A stretch of DNA of 64,000 bases, taken from positions 196,987 to 260,986 of the forward strand of contig NZ_ML660087.1 in NCBI RefSeq assembly GCF_007004655.1, given 5' to 3'. The first letter of the stretch is position 1, and the number at the start of each line of letters is the position of its first letter. This stretch comes from Exilibacterium tricleocarpae (GTDB taxonomy: Bacteria; Pseudomonadota; Gammaproteobacteria; Pseudomonadales; Cellvibrionaceae). This document shows, piece by piece, positions 52,252-60,975 of this stretch. A program made the position numbers and the translations under genes. Under the pieces are notes generated by a model, which saw only the letters and a list, made by a program, of their open reading frames with translations, did not search any database and had not been told where the DNA came from.

Positions 52252-55200
52252 ATGATCCATAAAATAGCGATCGTCGGTATAGGCTGCTGTTATCCTGACG
52301 CGTATTCCGCACAGGGGCTTTTTGAGAATGTTATTGCCAAAAAGAAGGCTTTCCGGGATATGCCCGCATCGCGTTTAGACCTGGATGCCTATATTGGTGA
52401 GAGTGAGGCGTGGGATCAAATCACGCCGATTCAAGTCGCGTTGCTTGAGGGGTATCGGTTTGACCGGCAGAAATTTAGAATTCCCGAAAGCACATTTGAG
52501 GTAACCGACTTAACTCATTGGCTGGCACTGGATATGGCCGACAGGGCCCTGGCTGACTCGGGTATAGTATTCACTGATGAACTCAGGGAAAAAACCGGCG
52601 TAATTGTCGGCAATACGCTGACCGGTGAGTTTTCCCGATCTTCACAAATACGGTTACGGTGGCCGTTTATTCAAAAGGCTATAAAGCAGGCCCTGGCATC
52701 GCAACCGGATATCGACGAGGCGGCGGCGCAAAGCGTTATTTCCGATACGGAATTGCTGTTGAAGTCCCGGTTTCCACAGCCCAATGAAGACAGTTTGAGC
52801 GGTGGCCTTGCCAACACGATAGCCGGTAGGGTTTGCAATTACTATGACTTTAAAGGCGGCGGATTTACTGTTGACGGTGCTTGTGCTTCATCTTTGCTGG
52901 CCGTTGAAAATGCCTGCAGGAAGCTCACCGCCGATGAATGGTCTGTCGCGGTCTGCGGTGGTGTAGACCTCAGTCTGGACCCTTTCGAGCTGGTAGGGTT
53001 TTCTCGGGTGGGCGCCTTAGCACGAGAGGAAATGCGGGTTTACGATCGCTACGCAAATGGGTTTTGGCCGGGAGAAGGCTGTGGTTTTATTATTTTGATG
53101 CGCGCTGACAAGGCGGACACACTTGAACTGCCGATTCATGCCTATATAGACGGCTGGGGTATGTCGTCTGATGGTCGTGGCGGTATGACCAGGCCGACGG
53201 TCAACGGCCAGCTGCTGGCTTTGCAACGGGCGTATGGTATGTCTGCAACAGATCCGAAGTCGGTTACTTTCTTTGAAGGCCATGGCACCGGCACCGTGGT
53301 GGGCGACAAGATCGAGCTTACCGCATTGAACAAGTTGATAGACGGCGCTGCCGAAAGCATTCCAGTCGGTTCAGTCAAGGCTAATATTGGACATACAAAA
53401 GCGGCTGCGGGAATGGCGTCTGTGATTAAGTCGGTCATGTGTCTAAAAGAGAAAGTGATTCCCCCCACGACGGGTTGTGAAGTGCCTCATCCGGTATTTC
53501 AGGAGAGCGATATAAAGTTGTCGACACTGGCAGAACCGGTAGAGATAAAGACCCGAAAACCTGTTGCCGGTGTCAGTGGTTTTGGATTTGGGGGCATTAA
53601 TACGCATATCGTTTTACATAGTCCGGATGGCGGGGTTAGATCGACCGCTCAAACAGGTTTGCAGACCGTCCTTAAAGAAAAGCGGGCGAATACCGTTGGC
53701 GGAGAATCCTGGCAGCAGCTGGCCAGGTTTTCACATGGCCATGAGTTATTTGTGTTATCGGCGCCAAACCAGTCTGATTTATGCGAGCAAGCGGGCGCCC
53801 TGATAGGATACAACCTGTCTTATAGTGAGCTTGCATCGTTAGCGAAGAAGCTGGCCGAAAGCTCCGTTGGAGAGCGCTTCCGAGCTTGTATCGTGGTTGC
53901 AAGCCCCCGTGACTTCCAGAGAGCCGTCTATTCATTACTCGACTATTTAAAAACCCGTACTCTGAATCCGGGGCAATGGTACGAAAAGGACTCTTGGGTG
54001 TGTGGCTGTGTCGAAGGGGCAGCTAAAGTCGGATTTATATATCCTGGGCAGTCCGCCCCCGTCGGGGTGAAAGGCGGTTGGATGCGAAGATTCTTTCCTT
54101 TTGTTAGCTCAACTTATGCACTGTTTGACCTGGTGCCAGACGGAGAGGTAGATAAAGGCAATACTGAGTGGGTTCAACGCAGTATAGTTTGCGATGAGAT
54201 CAGTGGTGGACAGTGGCTAAAAGCTGCAAATATCAATGCTGCCGTTGTGGCCGGTCATAGTGTTGGGGAGTTGGCCGCATGGCACTATGCAGGTGTGGTC
54301 GATACGGAACAGATAAAGCAGTTGGTTGTCGACCGCGGCCGGGCAATGCATAGTCACACACCCGTTAACACCGGCATGATAAGCGTTACTGCACCGCGAG
54401 ATAAACTTGAGGCACTACTGTGCGGGAAGGATTTAGTTGTCGCCTGTGAAAACGGAGCTGATAACAGGGTTATTTCAGGGCCATGTGCTGATCTTGAAAG
54501 CCTTACCCGGCAAGCGCTTGCCGAGGGTTGTAATGTGGTTTCTCTCAAAGTGAATGGTGCCTATCACTCGCCGGCAATGAGAGCTGCAGCCGATGCTTTT
54601 TTCGGGACTTTGGCAGGAACGGCTTTCACTGTGCCCACAGTGCCGGTTTTATCCACCATCACGGGTCGACCCCTTCGCGGTGATGACGATTTCCGCCATT
54701 TGTTGTACCAGCAGGTCACTGACGTTGTGCAATTTTCCCGGGTTATAGAACAGTTGGAAAAGGATGTCGACATTATCATCGAAGTGGGGCCGGGAAAAGG
54801 ATTGAGCAAACTCGTATCGAAAACAAGCAATAAGTCCATCGTAAATATTGATGTGACAGACAAGTCGATGGAGGGAACTTTAAAGGCCCTAGCGCTCAGT
54901 TGTTGCCGTGGTGTGGATGTGGATTTTTCGATCCTGTATCGCTATCGCAGCGTTCCGCCCTTGAAAAGCCGACCGTTGTCGTATCTCTCCAATCCTTGTG
55001 AAGGGTTCGATTCCAGCCCCACAGACTTTTCAATCGTGGATCAACGGCGCAGGTTTGAGCGACAAGAAAATTACCGGCACGCCGTTGAGAAGGTTAATCG
55101 GCCCGGGCAATTGACGGAAAATGAGCAAAAAGCGTTTTCCGTCAATGAATCAGATGATGGTATGGTCATTTTACAAAAACTGGTATCCCACTTTACCGGC

Positions 55201-58146
55201 CTGAGTATCGATGCGATACAAGCAGGTGACAGGCTGCTGGATGACTTACATCTCAACTCAATAGCGATAGCCAATATTATTGTCAAGTATGCGAGAATCC
55301 AAAAAAGAAAGCTCACCCAAGCACCCACTGATTTCTCTGAGTCTACTCTGCAGGAGGTGGCGAATAAAGTCGCGCTTATGGATAGTGCTGGCGATGGTGA
55401 TAATGAAAGCAATGAACTGCGAGAACCGGCGGAGCGTTGGATCGGCTGTTATACGAATGAATACTATCCTGTCGAAGTTCCTCAAACGGAAAATGACCCG
55501 ACTATATATTGGAAGACGGTATATATCGGCGAGCAGAAAGATGCGCAGACACCCCCTTTCCTCGGCGATCTGATCGCTCCTTATGAAAGCGACCAGCTCT
55601 CGTATGGCGTTATTGTCATTTTTCCGCCCCAACCCGAGTATCGGGAGATTCCACAGGTTGTTTGCATCTTGCAGGAGTTGCTAGATCCCGCAGGCTGGGT
55701 GCATATGGTGGCCATTGATCCCGGTGGTTGTTTCAGTGGGCTTTTAAAAAGCGTCAGCAAGGAGCGAAAAGAGTTATGCTTTCTCCATTTCGAGGGACGA
55801 GTGGAGTATCTGGCGCAAAAGCATCTTGGCTGTTTTAACAGTGAAGAAAAGCGCAGATGGCAAACCTACCGAGTGAATGAACATGGTGAATTGTTGACAC
55901 CCAGGCTAAAACGACAGTTTTATCCTGAATATAGTGAGCAGGGTAGAGTACCCAAAGGCAGTGATACTTTTATTTTTACAGGTGCAGCCAAAGGTATTGG
56001 CAACAGTTGCGCCAAATATTTTATTCAACGCTTTGGTTGTCGGTTGGCAGTGATAGGGTCGTCGTCTGAGGATTCCATAGAGACCCGCAAGGGGTTGAAG
56101 CGTTTACGCGAACACGGCGAAGTGGATTACTATCAGTGTGACTTAAGTGACCATTCTCATGTAAAGCAAACGATAGCTACTATTGAGAGGGAGGCCGGTT
56201 CTATCGATGGCATTATTCATGCGGCGGGTATCAACACGCCTTGTAGCTTTTCTCATTTAAAAAGTACCGATGTGCAGGATACCCTTGCTGTCAAGGCATC
56301 CTCTGTAGAATACATTACTGACGCGTTGGCTGCGCCGGAAAGCCTTAAGTGGCTGGTAGGTTTTGGTTCTGTAATCGCCCAGTTTGGCTTGCACGGTGAG
56401 GCCCATTATGCAGTAGCTAACGAGTTGTTGTATCAAAGTATTCGCAAGTTGTCTGTCAAAATTCCACAGTGTCAACCACTGGTGCTGGACTGGTCGGTAT
56501 GGGCGGAAGAGGGTATGGCGCACAAAATGAACATTATAGACTCGCTGGTTGACCAGGGTATCGCACCTTTGAAGTCAAGTGAAGCCTGCTCAGTTTTCGT
56601 TGAATTGTTTGAAAGGAATGTCGCCAGTGACAGACTTTTTGTCAGTAGCCGTTGGGGCAGCCACCATACCCTGGCTGAGGAGCAGTACCTGCCGCCGCTG
56701 CTGCGGTTTCTTAATAAACCCAAACTTTATTACTCCGAAGCAGAGGCAGTTTTTGATGTCGATTTGTCTGAGCACACGGATTTATATTTGGCAGACCATA
56801 AATTGAACGGTGATTGCATTTTTCCGGGTGTTATGCTGCTCGAAGCAATGGCCCAGGCGGCGACCAGTCTCGGTATGGCTCACCCGATTCGAGTCGACGA
56901 AGTGGCGTTCAGGCAGCCCGTAATTGTCCAATCGGAACAAGCTGTTAAGGTTCGTTTTGTCGCACAAAAAATGAATTGCAACCAATATCAAGTCAGAGTT
57001 TTCAGCTCGACAACCAGCTACGAAATACTCCACGCCAGTGGGCTGTACTCCAGCATACTTGAGGCGGGCGAAGGTCTATGCCAACCTGGCTCAGACACAG
57101 ATAAGGGCGCTTTAGGTATTGATGTCGAGTCGTTATATGAAAGCCTGTATTTCAACCGAGGACGTTTTCAGCGAGTCGATTCCTTTTATCAGTTAAGTGA
57201 TAAAGCCTGTCAGGCGACCGTTAATTGTGTCGATGATTTGCCCTGGTTTAGCCGGTATATGGTCAGCGGTCTCCTGCTGGGTGATGCCGGGGCCAGGGAT
57301 GCGTGTATACACGTATTGCAGGCGTGTATTCCAAATGAAAGAGTGATCCCGGAGTCGGTTAAAAGTATCTCCTTTATCAGGAATTACCCGTCGAGCGGAA
57401 AGGTATGGCTAACAGCGACGGAGGGTGAAGTCAGTTCGAATTTTATCGAGTTCAATATTGAAATATACAATGAACAGAACCAAATCTGCGAGCGCTGGCA
57501 GGGTCTGCGTTTACGTCGCATCGAGGCAATTCTGCACCCGGATACCCTGCTATGGTCATTGGCTAACGCCTATTTTACACGAGAGGCCAGGCGGCTATTC
57601 CAGACTTATGATATCGATGTCGCTCTGGTAAAGGGTGACGACAAAGCACGGCGAAAGAACTTATTGTTGGGGACCTTGAATATTGACCGCGCTACCCTTG
57701 TCTACGAGCACAGGAAACCACGGCTGACCGATCGGCGTGAAATCAGTTTTTCACACTGCCAGGACTATTCATTGGCCTGTGTTTCGAGTGTCGCAGTTGG
57801 CTGTGACCTGGAACTGTTTTGTCGGAACCGGTTTACAAGGGATTTACGTGAGGCTCTACCTGTATGGGCGCGGAAGATGGTGACCTTATTGGAAAGTGAT
57901 TTCGCCGTTGATACAGACCATGCTGTTTTTATGGTCTGGTGCTGTTTTGAGGCTGTTTTAAAAGTTCGCGATAAAAAAGACGGTGTGGATTTTTCAGTGT
58001 GCAAAAGAGCAAAAAACTTTTATGAGTTAAACTCTCCTCAGTATTTGGGTTTCGTCACTATGCTTAAAAAATCTGATGAAGAAGTATACGGCGTTTCGCT
58101 TATCGGTGAGCGTACGACAGGGGCTGGGCCGAGAAGAGATCACTAA
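52252..58146 (+). CDS. Iterative enediyne-type polyketide synthase (PksE)
   Basis: ATG 52252 follows GGGGAG; 1964 residues, the usual enediyne PKS size. Ketosynthase (1-460): VDGACASSLL with Cys211, EGHGTGTVVGD with His344, and NIGHTKAAAG with His381. Acyltransferase-like region: AGHSVGELAAW with Ser670. Acyl carrier region: LDDLHLNSIAI with Ser1003. Ketoreductase: TGAAKGIGNS at about 1243-1252, then GSVIAQFGLHGEAHYAVANE. Dehydratase: DHKLNGDCIFPG with His1516. C-terminal phosphopantetheinyl transferase: VAVGCDLELF with Asp1852, then WCCFEAVLK. This KS-AT-ACP-KR-DH-PPTase order distinguishes enediyne PKSs from PUFA synthases, which are multi-gene with tandem carriers. The enzyme should build a linear polyene on its own carrier from malonyl units in the cytoplasm. 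Confidence 0.92.
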   Translation: MIHKIAIVGIGCCYPDAYSAQGLFENVIAKKKAFRDMPASRLDLDAYIGESEAWDQITPIQVALLEGYRFDRQKFRIPESTFEVTDLTHWLALDMADRALADSGIVFTDELREKTGVIVGNTLTGEFSRSSQIRLRWPFIQKAIKQALASQPDIDEAAAQSVISDTELLLKSRFPQPNEDSLSGGLANTIAGRVCNYYDFKGGGFTVDGACASSLLAVENACRKLTADEWSVAVCGGVDLSLDPFELVGFSRVGALAREEMRVYDRYANGFWPGEGCGFIILMRADKADTLELPIHAYIDGWGMSSDGRGGMTRPTVNGQLLALQRAYGMSATDPKSVTFFEGHGTGTVVGDKIELTALNKLIDGAAESIPVGSVKANIGHTKAAAGMASVIKSVMCLKEKVIPPTTGCEVPHPVFQESDIKLSTLAEPVEIKTRKPVAGVSGFGFGGINTHIVLHSPDGGVRSTAQTGLQTVLKEKRANTVGGESWQQLARFSHGHELFVLSAPNQSDLCEQAGALIGYNLSYSELASLAKKLAESSVGERFRACIVVASPRDFQRAVYSLLDYLKTRTLNPGQWYEKDSWVCGCVEGAAKVGFIYPGQSAPVGVKGGWMRRFFPFVSSTYALFDLVPDGEVDKGNTEWVQRSIVCDEISGGQWLKAANINAAVVAGHSVGELAAWHYAGVVDTEQIKQLVVDRGRAMHSHTPVNTGMISVTAPRDKLEALLCGKDLVVACENGADNRVISGPCADLESLTRQALAEGCNVVSLKVNGAYHSPAMRAAADAFFGTLAGTAFTVPTVPVLSTITGRPLRGDDDFRHLLYQQVTDVVQFSRVIEQLEKDVDIIIEVGPGKGLSKLVSKTSNKSIVNIDVTDKSMEGTLKALALSCCRGVDVDFSILYRYRSVPPLKSRPLSYLSNPCEGFDSSPTDFSIVDQRRRFERQENYRHAVEKVNRPGQLTENEQKAFSVNESDDGMVILQKLVSHFTGLSIDAIQAGDRLLDDLHLNSIAIANIIVKYARIQKRKLTQAPTDFSESTLQEVANKVALMDSAGDGDNESNELREPAERWIGCYTNEYYPVEVPQTENDPTIYWKTVYIGEQKDAQTPPFLGDLIAPYESDQLSYGVIVIFPPQPEYREIPQVVCILQELLDPAGWVHMVAIDPGGCFSGLLKSVSKERKELCFLHFEGRVEYLAQKHLGCFNSEEKRRWQTYRVNEHGELLTPRLKRQFYPEYSEQGRVPKGSDTFIFTGAAKGIGNSCAKYFIQRFGCRLAVIGSSSEDSIETRKGLKRLREHGEVDYYQCDLSDHSHVKQTIATIEREAGSIDGIIHAAGINTPCSFSHLKSTDVQDTLAVKASSVEYITDALAAPESLKWLVGFGSVIAQFGLHGEAHYAVANELLYQSIRKLSVKIPQCQPLVLDWSVWAEEGMAHKMNIIDSLVDQGIAPLKSSEACSVFVELFERNVASDRLFVSSRWGSHHTLAEEQYLPPLLRFLNKPKLYYSEAEAVFDVDLSEHTDLYLADHKLNGDCIFPGVMLLEAMAQAATSLGMAHPIRVDEVAFRQPVIVQSEQAVKVRFVAQKMNCNQYQVRVFSSTTSYEILHASGLYSSILEAGEGLCQPGSDTDKGALGIDVESLYESLYFNRGRFQRVDSFYQLSDKACQATVNCVDDLPWFSRYMVSGLLLGDAGARDACIHVLQACIPNERVIPESVKSISFIRNYPSSGKVWLTATEGEVSSNFIEFNIEIYNEQNQICERWQGLRLRRIEAILHPDTLLWSLANAYFTREARRLFQTYDIDVALVKGDDKARRKNLLLGTLNIDRATLVYEHRKPRLTDRREISFSHCQDYSLACVSSVAVGCDLELFCRNRFTRDLREALPVWARKMVTLLESDFAVDTDHAVFMVWCCFEAVLKVRDKKDGVDFSVCKRAKNFYELNSPQYLGFVTMLKKSDEEVYGVSLIGERTTGAGPRRDH

Positions 58147-58172
58147 AGTATTTTAAAACCAGGTTTTTCTAC

Positions 58173-58604
58173 GTGGCCCATTTTACCTATCAACATATAG
58201 TCAGCTTTCAGGATACTAATCTTGTGGGCAATGTATACTTTGCTTCCTATCTTAACTGGCAGGGAAGGTGCCGTGAAATGTTTATCTACGAGCACTCTCC
58301 CAGTGTTCTGGAATTGATAAACACTGATTTAGCCTTGATCACATTAAGCTGTAGTTGTGAATATTTTGACGAACTGGTTGCTTTTGACAAGGTAGTGATC
58401 GAAATGAATTTGGTCAGTAAAGTGCAGAATCGGGTAAAGATGCAGTTCAATTACTTTAAGAGCGCTGAACAGGGAAGGAAGCTCGTCGCCACCGGTGCCC
58501 AGGAAGTCTGCTCAATGTTGCGGCGTGGCAATGATTTGGAACCCTGTGCGCTGCCGGCGGAGCTGGAGAAAGCTTTAGATGCGATAGTGCTCGAAAAACG
58601 ATAA
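58173..58604 (+). CDS. Enediyne-type hot-dog thioesterase (CalE7/SgcE10-like, E10 type)
   Basis: GTG 58173, 26 bases after the PKS stop, encodes 143 residues. FQDTNLVGNVYFASYLNWQGRCREMF is an unmistakable hot-dog thioesterase start: the N-V-Y-F..Y..WQG.CRE string is the CalE7/SgcE10 pattern. These enzymes release and decarboxylate the polyene from the enediyne PKS. The protein ends normally (LEKALDAIVLEKR). It closes the enediyne core cassette. Confidence 0.9.
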   Translation: MAHFTYQHIVSFQDTNLVGNVYFASYLNWQGRCREMFIYEHSPSVLELINTDLALITLSCSCEYFDELVAFDKVVIEMNLVSKVQNRVKMQFNYFKSAEQGRKLVATGAQEVCSMLRRGNDLEPCALPAELEKALDAIVLEKR

Positions 58605-58730
58605 TCTGCCGATTTCCACCGGCGTTGTTTGTCAGAAATAGTCTTATGGCGGCTTTTTCGACATTTCAAATACATTCTGGTCCGGAATCAGGTTCGCGTT
58701 GGCTGTTGTTGAAAGAAAGAGTGATAGTAA

Positions 58731-59726
58731 GTGAAGAGGCTGTCTCTAACCACTAAGCTTTATTTTCCTGCTGCCGTTGTTGCCGGCATGATCGCCTGGT
58801 CAGTCTATGTGTTTCATAAGGCGGACTTGTCTATTTTCGAGTCGCACTGGATCAGTGCTTTGGTTATGGTTTTTGGCTCGTTTATCGCCGGCTCTACTCC
58901 CTTGGGTGGCGGTGCGGCTGCGTTTCCCGTTTTCACCAAACTGTTGTTGGTCGATGCCTCACAAACGAAAATATTTTCTCTATTTATTCAGTCTGTAGGT
59001 ATGACATATGCGACCTTGTTCTTTTACAGTGCCGGTTTAAAGATACATTGGAGGGTTATCCTGTATCTGATGCCGAGCACTATCTGTAGTATGGCGCTGG
59101 GGATATCATTAATCAGCTTCGCAGATCCCACCATCAAGCTGGTATTCAGCCTGTTTGCACTGGCTTCCGGCATTCTTCTTATTCATAGAAATATCAATAA
59201 TAAGGCGGGTGGCGACTTCGGGGAAGCACCGACGCCTGTAACAACACTTGTTATTGTCGGGTTTTTATCCGGGCTGCTGGCGTCGATTATCGGTTCGGGT
59301 GCCGATACATTGTTGTTTTTTATTTTTACTCTCTTTTTTAATAGGGATGCAAAGCGATTTATACCGACCTCTGTCGCCTATATGGCGATTTCTTCCATAG
59401 TGGGTTCTATTTGTATTCTGTTGCTTACGCCGACTGCTATTTCTGACTTTGTCAGTCATAGCTGGATCGTATCGGTCCCCATAGTCATGATCGGTGCGCC
59501 TTTAGGCGGCTATATTATGAGCCGGACTTCGCCTCAATATTTGTTTATTCTGATAAAGGTTCTGTTGATCACGGAAGGGGTGTCGACATTTATGCTGGCC
59601 AGGCTGTCAGCAGCGCAGCAAGTTGTAATTTTGTTCTTTATCGCACTGGCGGCGTATTATCTGTTTTGCCAATGTCGTCATGTTCTCCGACTTAAAGTCA
59701 ATAAAGAGGCGCGACCAGATCCTTGA
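58731..59726 (+). CDS. TauE/SafE-family permease
   Basis: GTG 58731 begins a 331-residue protein with eight to nine helices. VFGSFIAGSTPLGGGAAAFPVFTKLLL and the internal repeat VGFLSGLLASIIGSGADTLLFF are the paired TauE/SafE signatures. Family members export sulfite, sulfoacetate or other small anions. It follows the thioesterase by 126 bases in the same direction, so co-expression with the enediyne genes is possible. A sulfur-related role for an enediyne trigger is speculation. The ribosome site is weak. Confidence 0.82.
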   Translation: MKRLSLTTKLYFPAAVVAGMIAWSVYVFHKADLSIFESHWISALVMVFGSFIAGSTPLGGGAAAFPVFTKLLLVDASQTKIFSLFIQSVGMTYATLFFYSAGLKIHWRVILYLMPSTICSMALGISLISFADPTIKLVFSLFALASGILLIHRNINNKAGGDFGEAPTPVTTLVIVGFLSGLLASIIGSGADTLLFFIFTLFFNRDAKRFIPTSVAYMAISSIVGSICILLLTPTAISDFVSHSWIVSVPIVMIGAPLGGYIMSRTSPQYLFILIKVLLITEGVSTFMLARLSAAQQVVILFFIALAAYYLFCQCRHVLRLKVNKEARPDP

Positions 59727-60036
59727 TTAACCATCAGTAAATTTCCCATCAAGCGGCCCATCATGCTCTATTTGTCCCGATTTGCCGGCTCTGGTAAAAT
59801 CGCGATCTCAATTAGCTTATTGATTTTTATGGCAATCCACTTATTTTTCGTCGCGCCGACAAGTGTTTGCTCCATAAGTATAGTTGCGGAGAAAGTTGAG
59901 TACGAAGAAAGTAGAGTACGAAGAAAGTAGAGTACGAAGAAAGTAGAGTACGGGGAAAGTTGAAAGAGTAGAAGGGTCTCTTTTGGGTTGGCCGTCAGTT
60001 GTTCAAGTTGTAAAATCAGTTGCCGAAGGTGTAAAA
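59727..60036. other. 310-bp spacer with a 16-bp tandem repeat
   Basis: No gene is supported between the TauE stop and the glycine-zipper start. A five-unit 16-bp repeat fills 59883-59962. Confidence 0.5.
59883..59962. repeat. Five tandem 16-bp units
   Basis: Three exact copies of AGTACGAAGAAAGTAG (59899-59946) are flanked by one diverged copy on each side (59883-59898 and 59947-59962). The array lies 75 bases before the glycine-zipper gene. Confidence 0.93.
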
Positions 60037-60237
60037 ATGAGTAACCGAAAAAAGATCAAAGACCCTATTGCACACTATATCGGTCTGGGCGTAGCGTTTG
60101 GCGTGGCCTTTGGTGTGATATTTGGTACAGCCCTCGACGATACCGGGACAGGTTTGGCCATAGGTATGGCCTTGGGCGTAGCTATGGGGGTCACCGTCGG
60201 CACCAAGGTAAAGAAAAAACAGAAAACTGGGAAGTGA
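60037..60237 (+). CDS. Small glycine-zipper membrane protein
   Basis: ATG 60037, about seven bases after AAGG, gives 66 residues; a TTG at 59983 is in frame but has no site. A charged start (MSNRKKIKD) and end (KVKKKQKTGK) flank two glycine-spaced helices: GLGVAFGVAFGVIFGTA and GLAIGMALGVAMGVTVG. The GxxxG spacing suggests packing of helices in a membrane. Function unknown. Confidence 0.65.
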   Translation: MSNRKKIKDPIAHYIGLGVAFGVAFGVIFGTALDDTGTGLAIGMALGVAMGVTVGTKVKKKQKTGK

Positions 60238-60283
60238 AATCTCACATCACATATCCAGGTATTTCACAGGCCGGCCCGCGATC

Positions 60284-60943
60284 TCAGCGCGCCTCTGGCG
60301 CAGTGTCGTGATGGCGCTGCCGGATTAACCATACCGCCACCGGAAAAATCGCCAGCAGTATGAGCAGTAGCCAGGACTCGGTACCGATAAGATAGCTGTG
60401 CAGCAGGGCGATGACCGCAGCAGGTATCGCGCAGCGGTGAACCTGCAGCGCGCGGTGGTTGTAGTGTTTTAGACGGGCCATGATCAGCCCGCAGGGTATC
60501 ACCACCGCCAGTATTATCAACGCCAGCCAGCCCAGGGTAATCGACGTGCGGTAGTAATCTCCATTGACCACCGGCGTCAGATAATGCCACGGCACAGTGC
60601 CTGTCCTCAATGCCACTGCGCCCATAAACAGTGCGATATGGCCGGTAACGGCGGCCGCTATGGCAAGGCCGATGGTCCGGTGCAGATGCCTGGTCGGGCG
60701 CAGTGAGGGGGGAGAGGAAGGCAGTCGACGCATTAGCGCCAGGGTGACTTGTGCCACTATCAGTGCGGCGGCCATCATGCCCGACAACTTTGATAGCAGG
60801 TACAACATCTGTCCCGGCGGCGCGGGACTAAACAGGTATTGCACAAATGCCGCGCCGGCGTAGAGCACCCAGACCACCAGGGGCAAGAGCGCCGCGGCGA
60901 AAAAGGTCAGGCGCACGACTTTTTGCCGGCCGCGATTTTTCAT
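60284..60943 (-). CDS. Ferric-reductase/cytochrome b-like membrane protein
   Basis: ATG 60943 lies six bases after AAGGAG on the minus strand; 219 residues with six helices. Histidines in the helices (RHLHRTIGLAIAAAVTGHIALF, and HYNHRALQVHRCAIPAAVIALLHSYLIG) are spaced as haem ligands in the ferric-reductase-like/YedZ/cytochrome b group. It is probably an inner-membrane b-type electron carrier. It starts 32 bases after the stop of the rhodanese gene, so the two form an operon. Confidence 0.75.
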   Translation of the reverse strand: MKNRGRQKVVRLTFFAAALLPLVVWVLYAGAAFVQYLFSPAPPGQMLYLLSKLSGMMAAALIVAQVTLALMRRLPSSPPSLRPTRHLHRTIGLAIAAAVTGHIALFMGAVALRTGTVPWHYLTPVVNGDYYRTSITLGWLALIILAVVIPCGLIMARLKHYNHRALQVHRCAIPAAVIALLHSYLIGTESWLLLILLAIFPVAVWLIRQRHHDTAPEAR

Positions 60944-60975
60944 CTCCATCTCCTTGGTACCGGCGGTCACCCGCG

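Noticed and set aside
52252-58146. PUFA synthase instead of enediyne PKS
   Set aside because: There is a single carrier region, an integrated PPTase, no separate enoyl reductase gene, and UnbL/UnbV/UnbU and CalE7-like neighbours.
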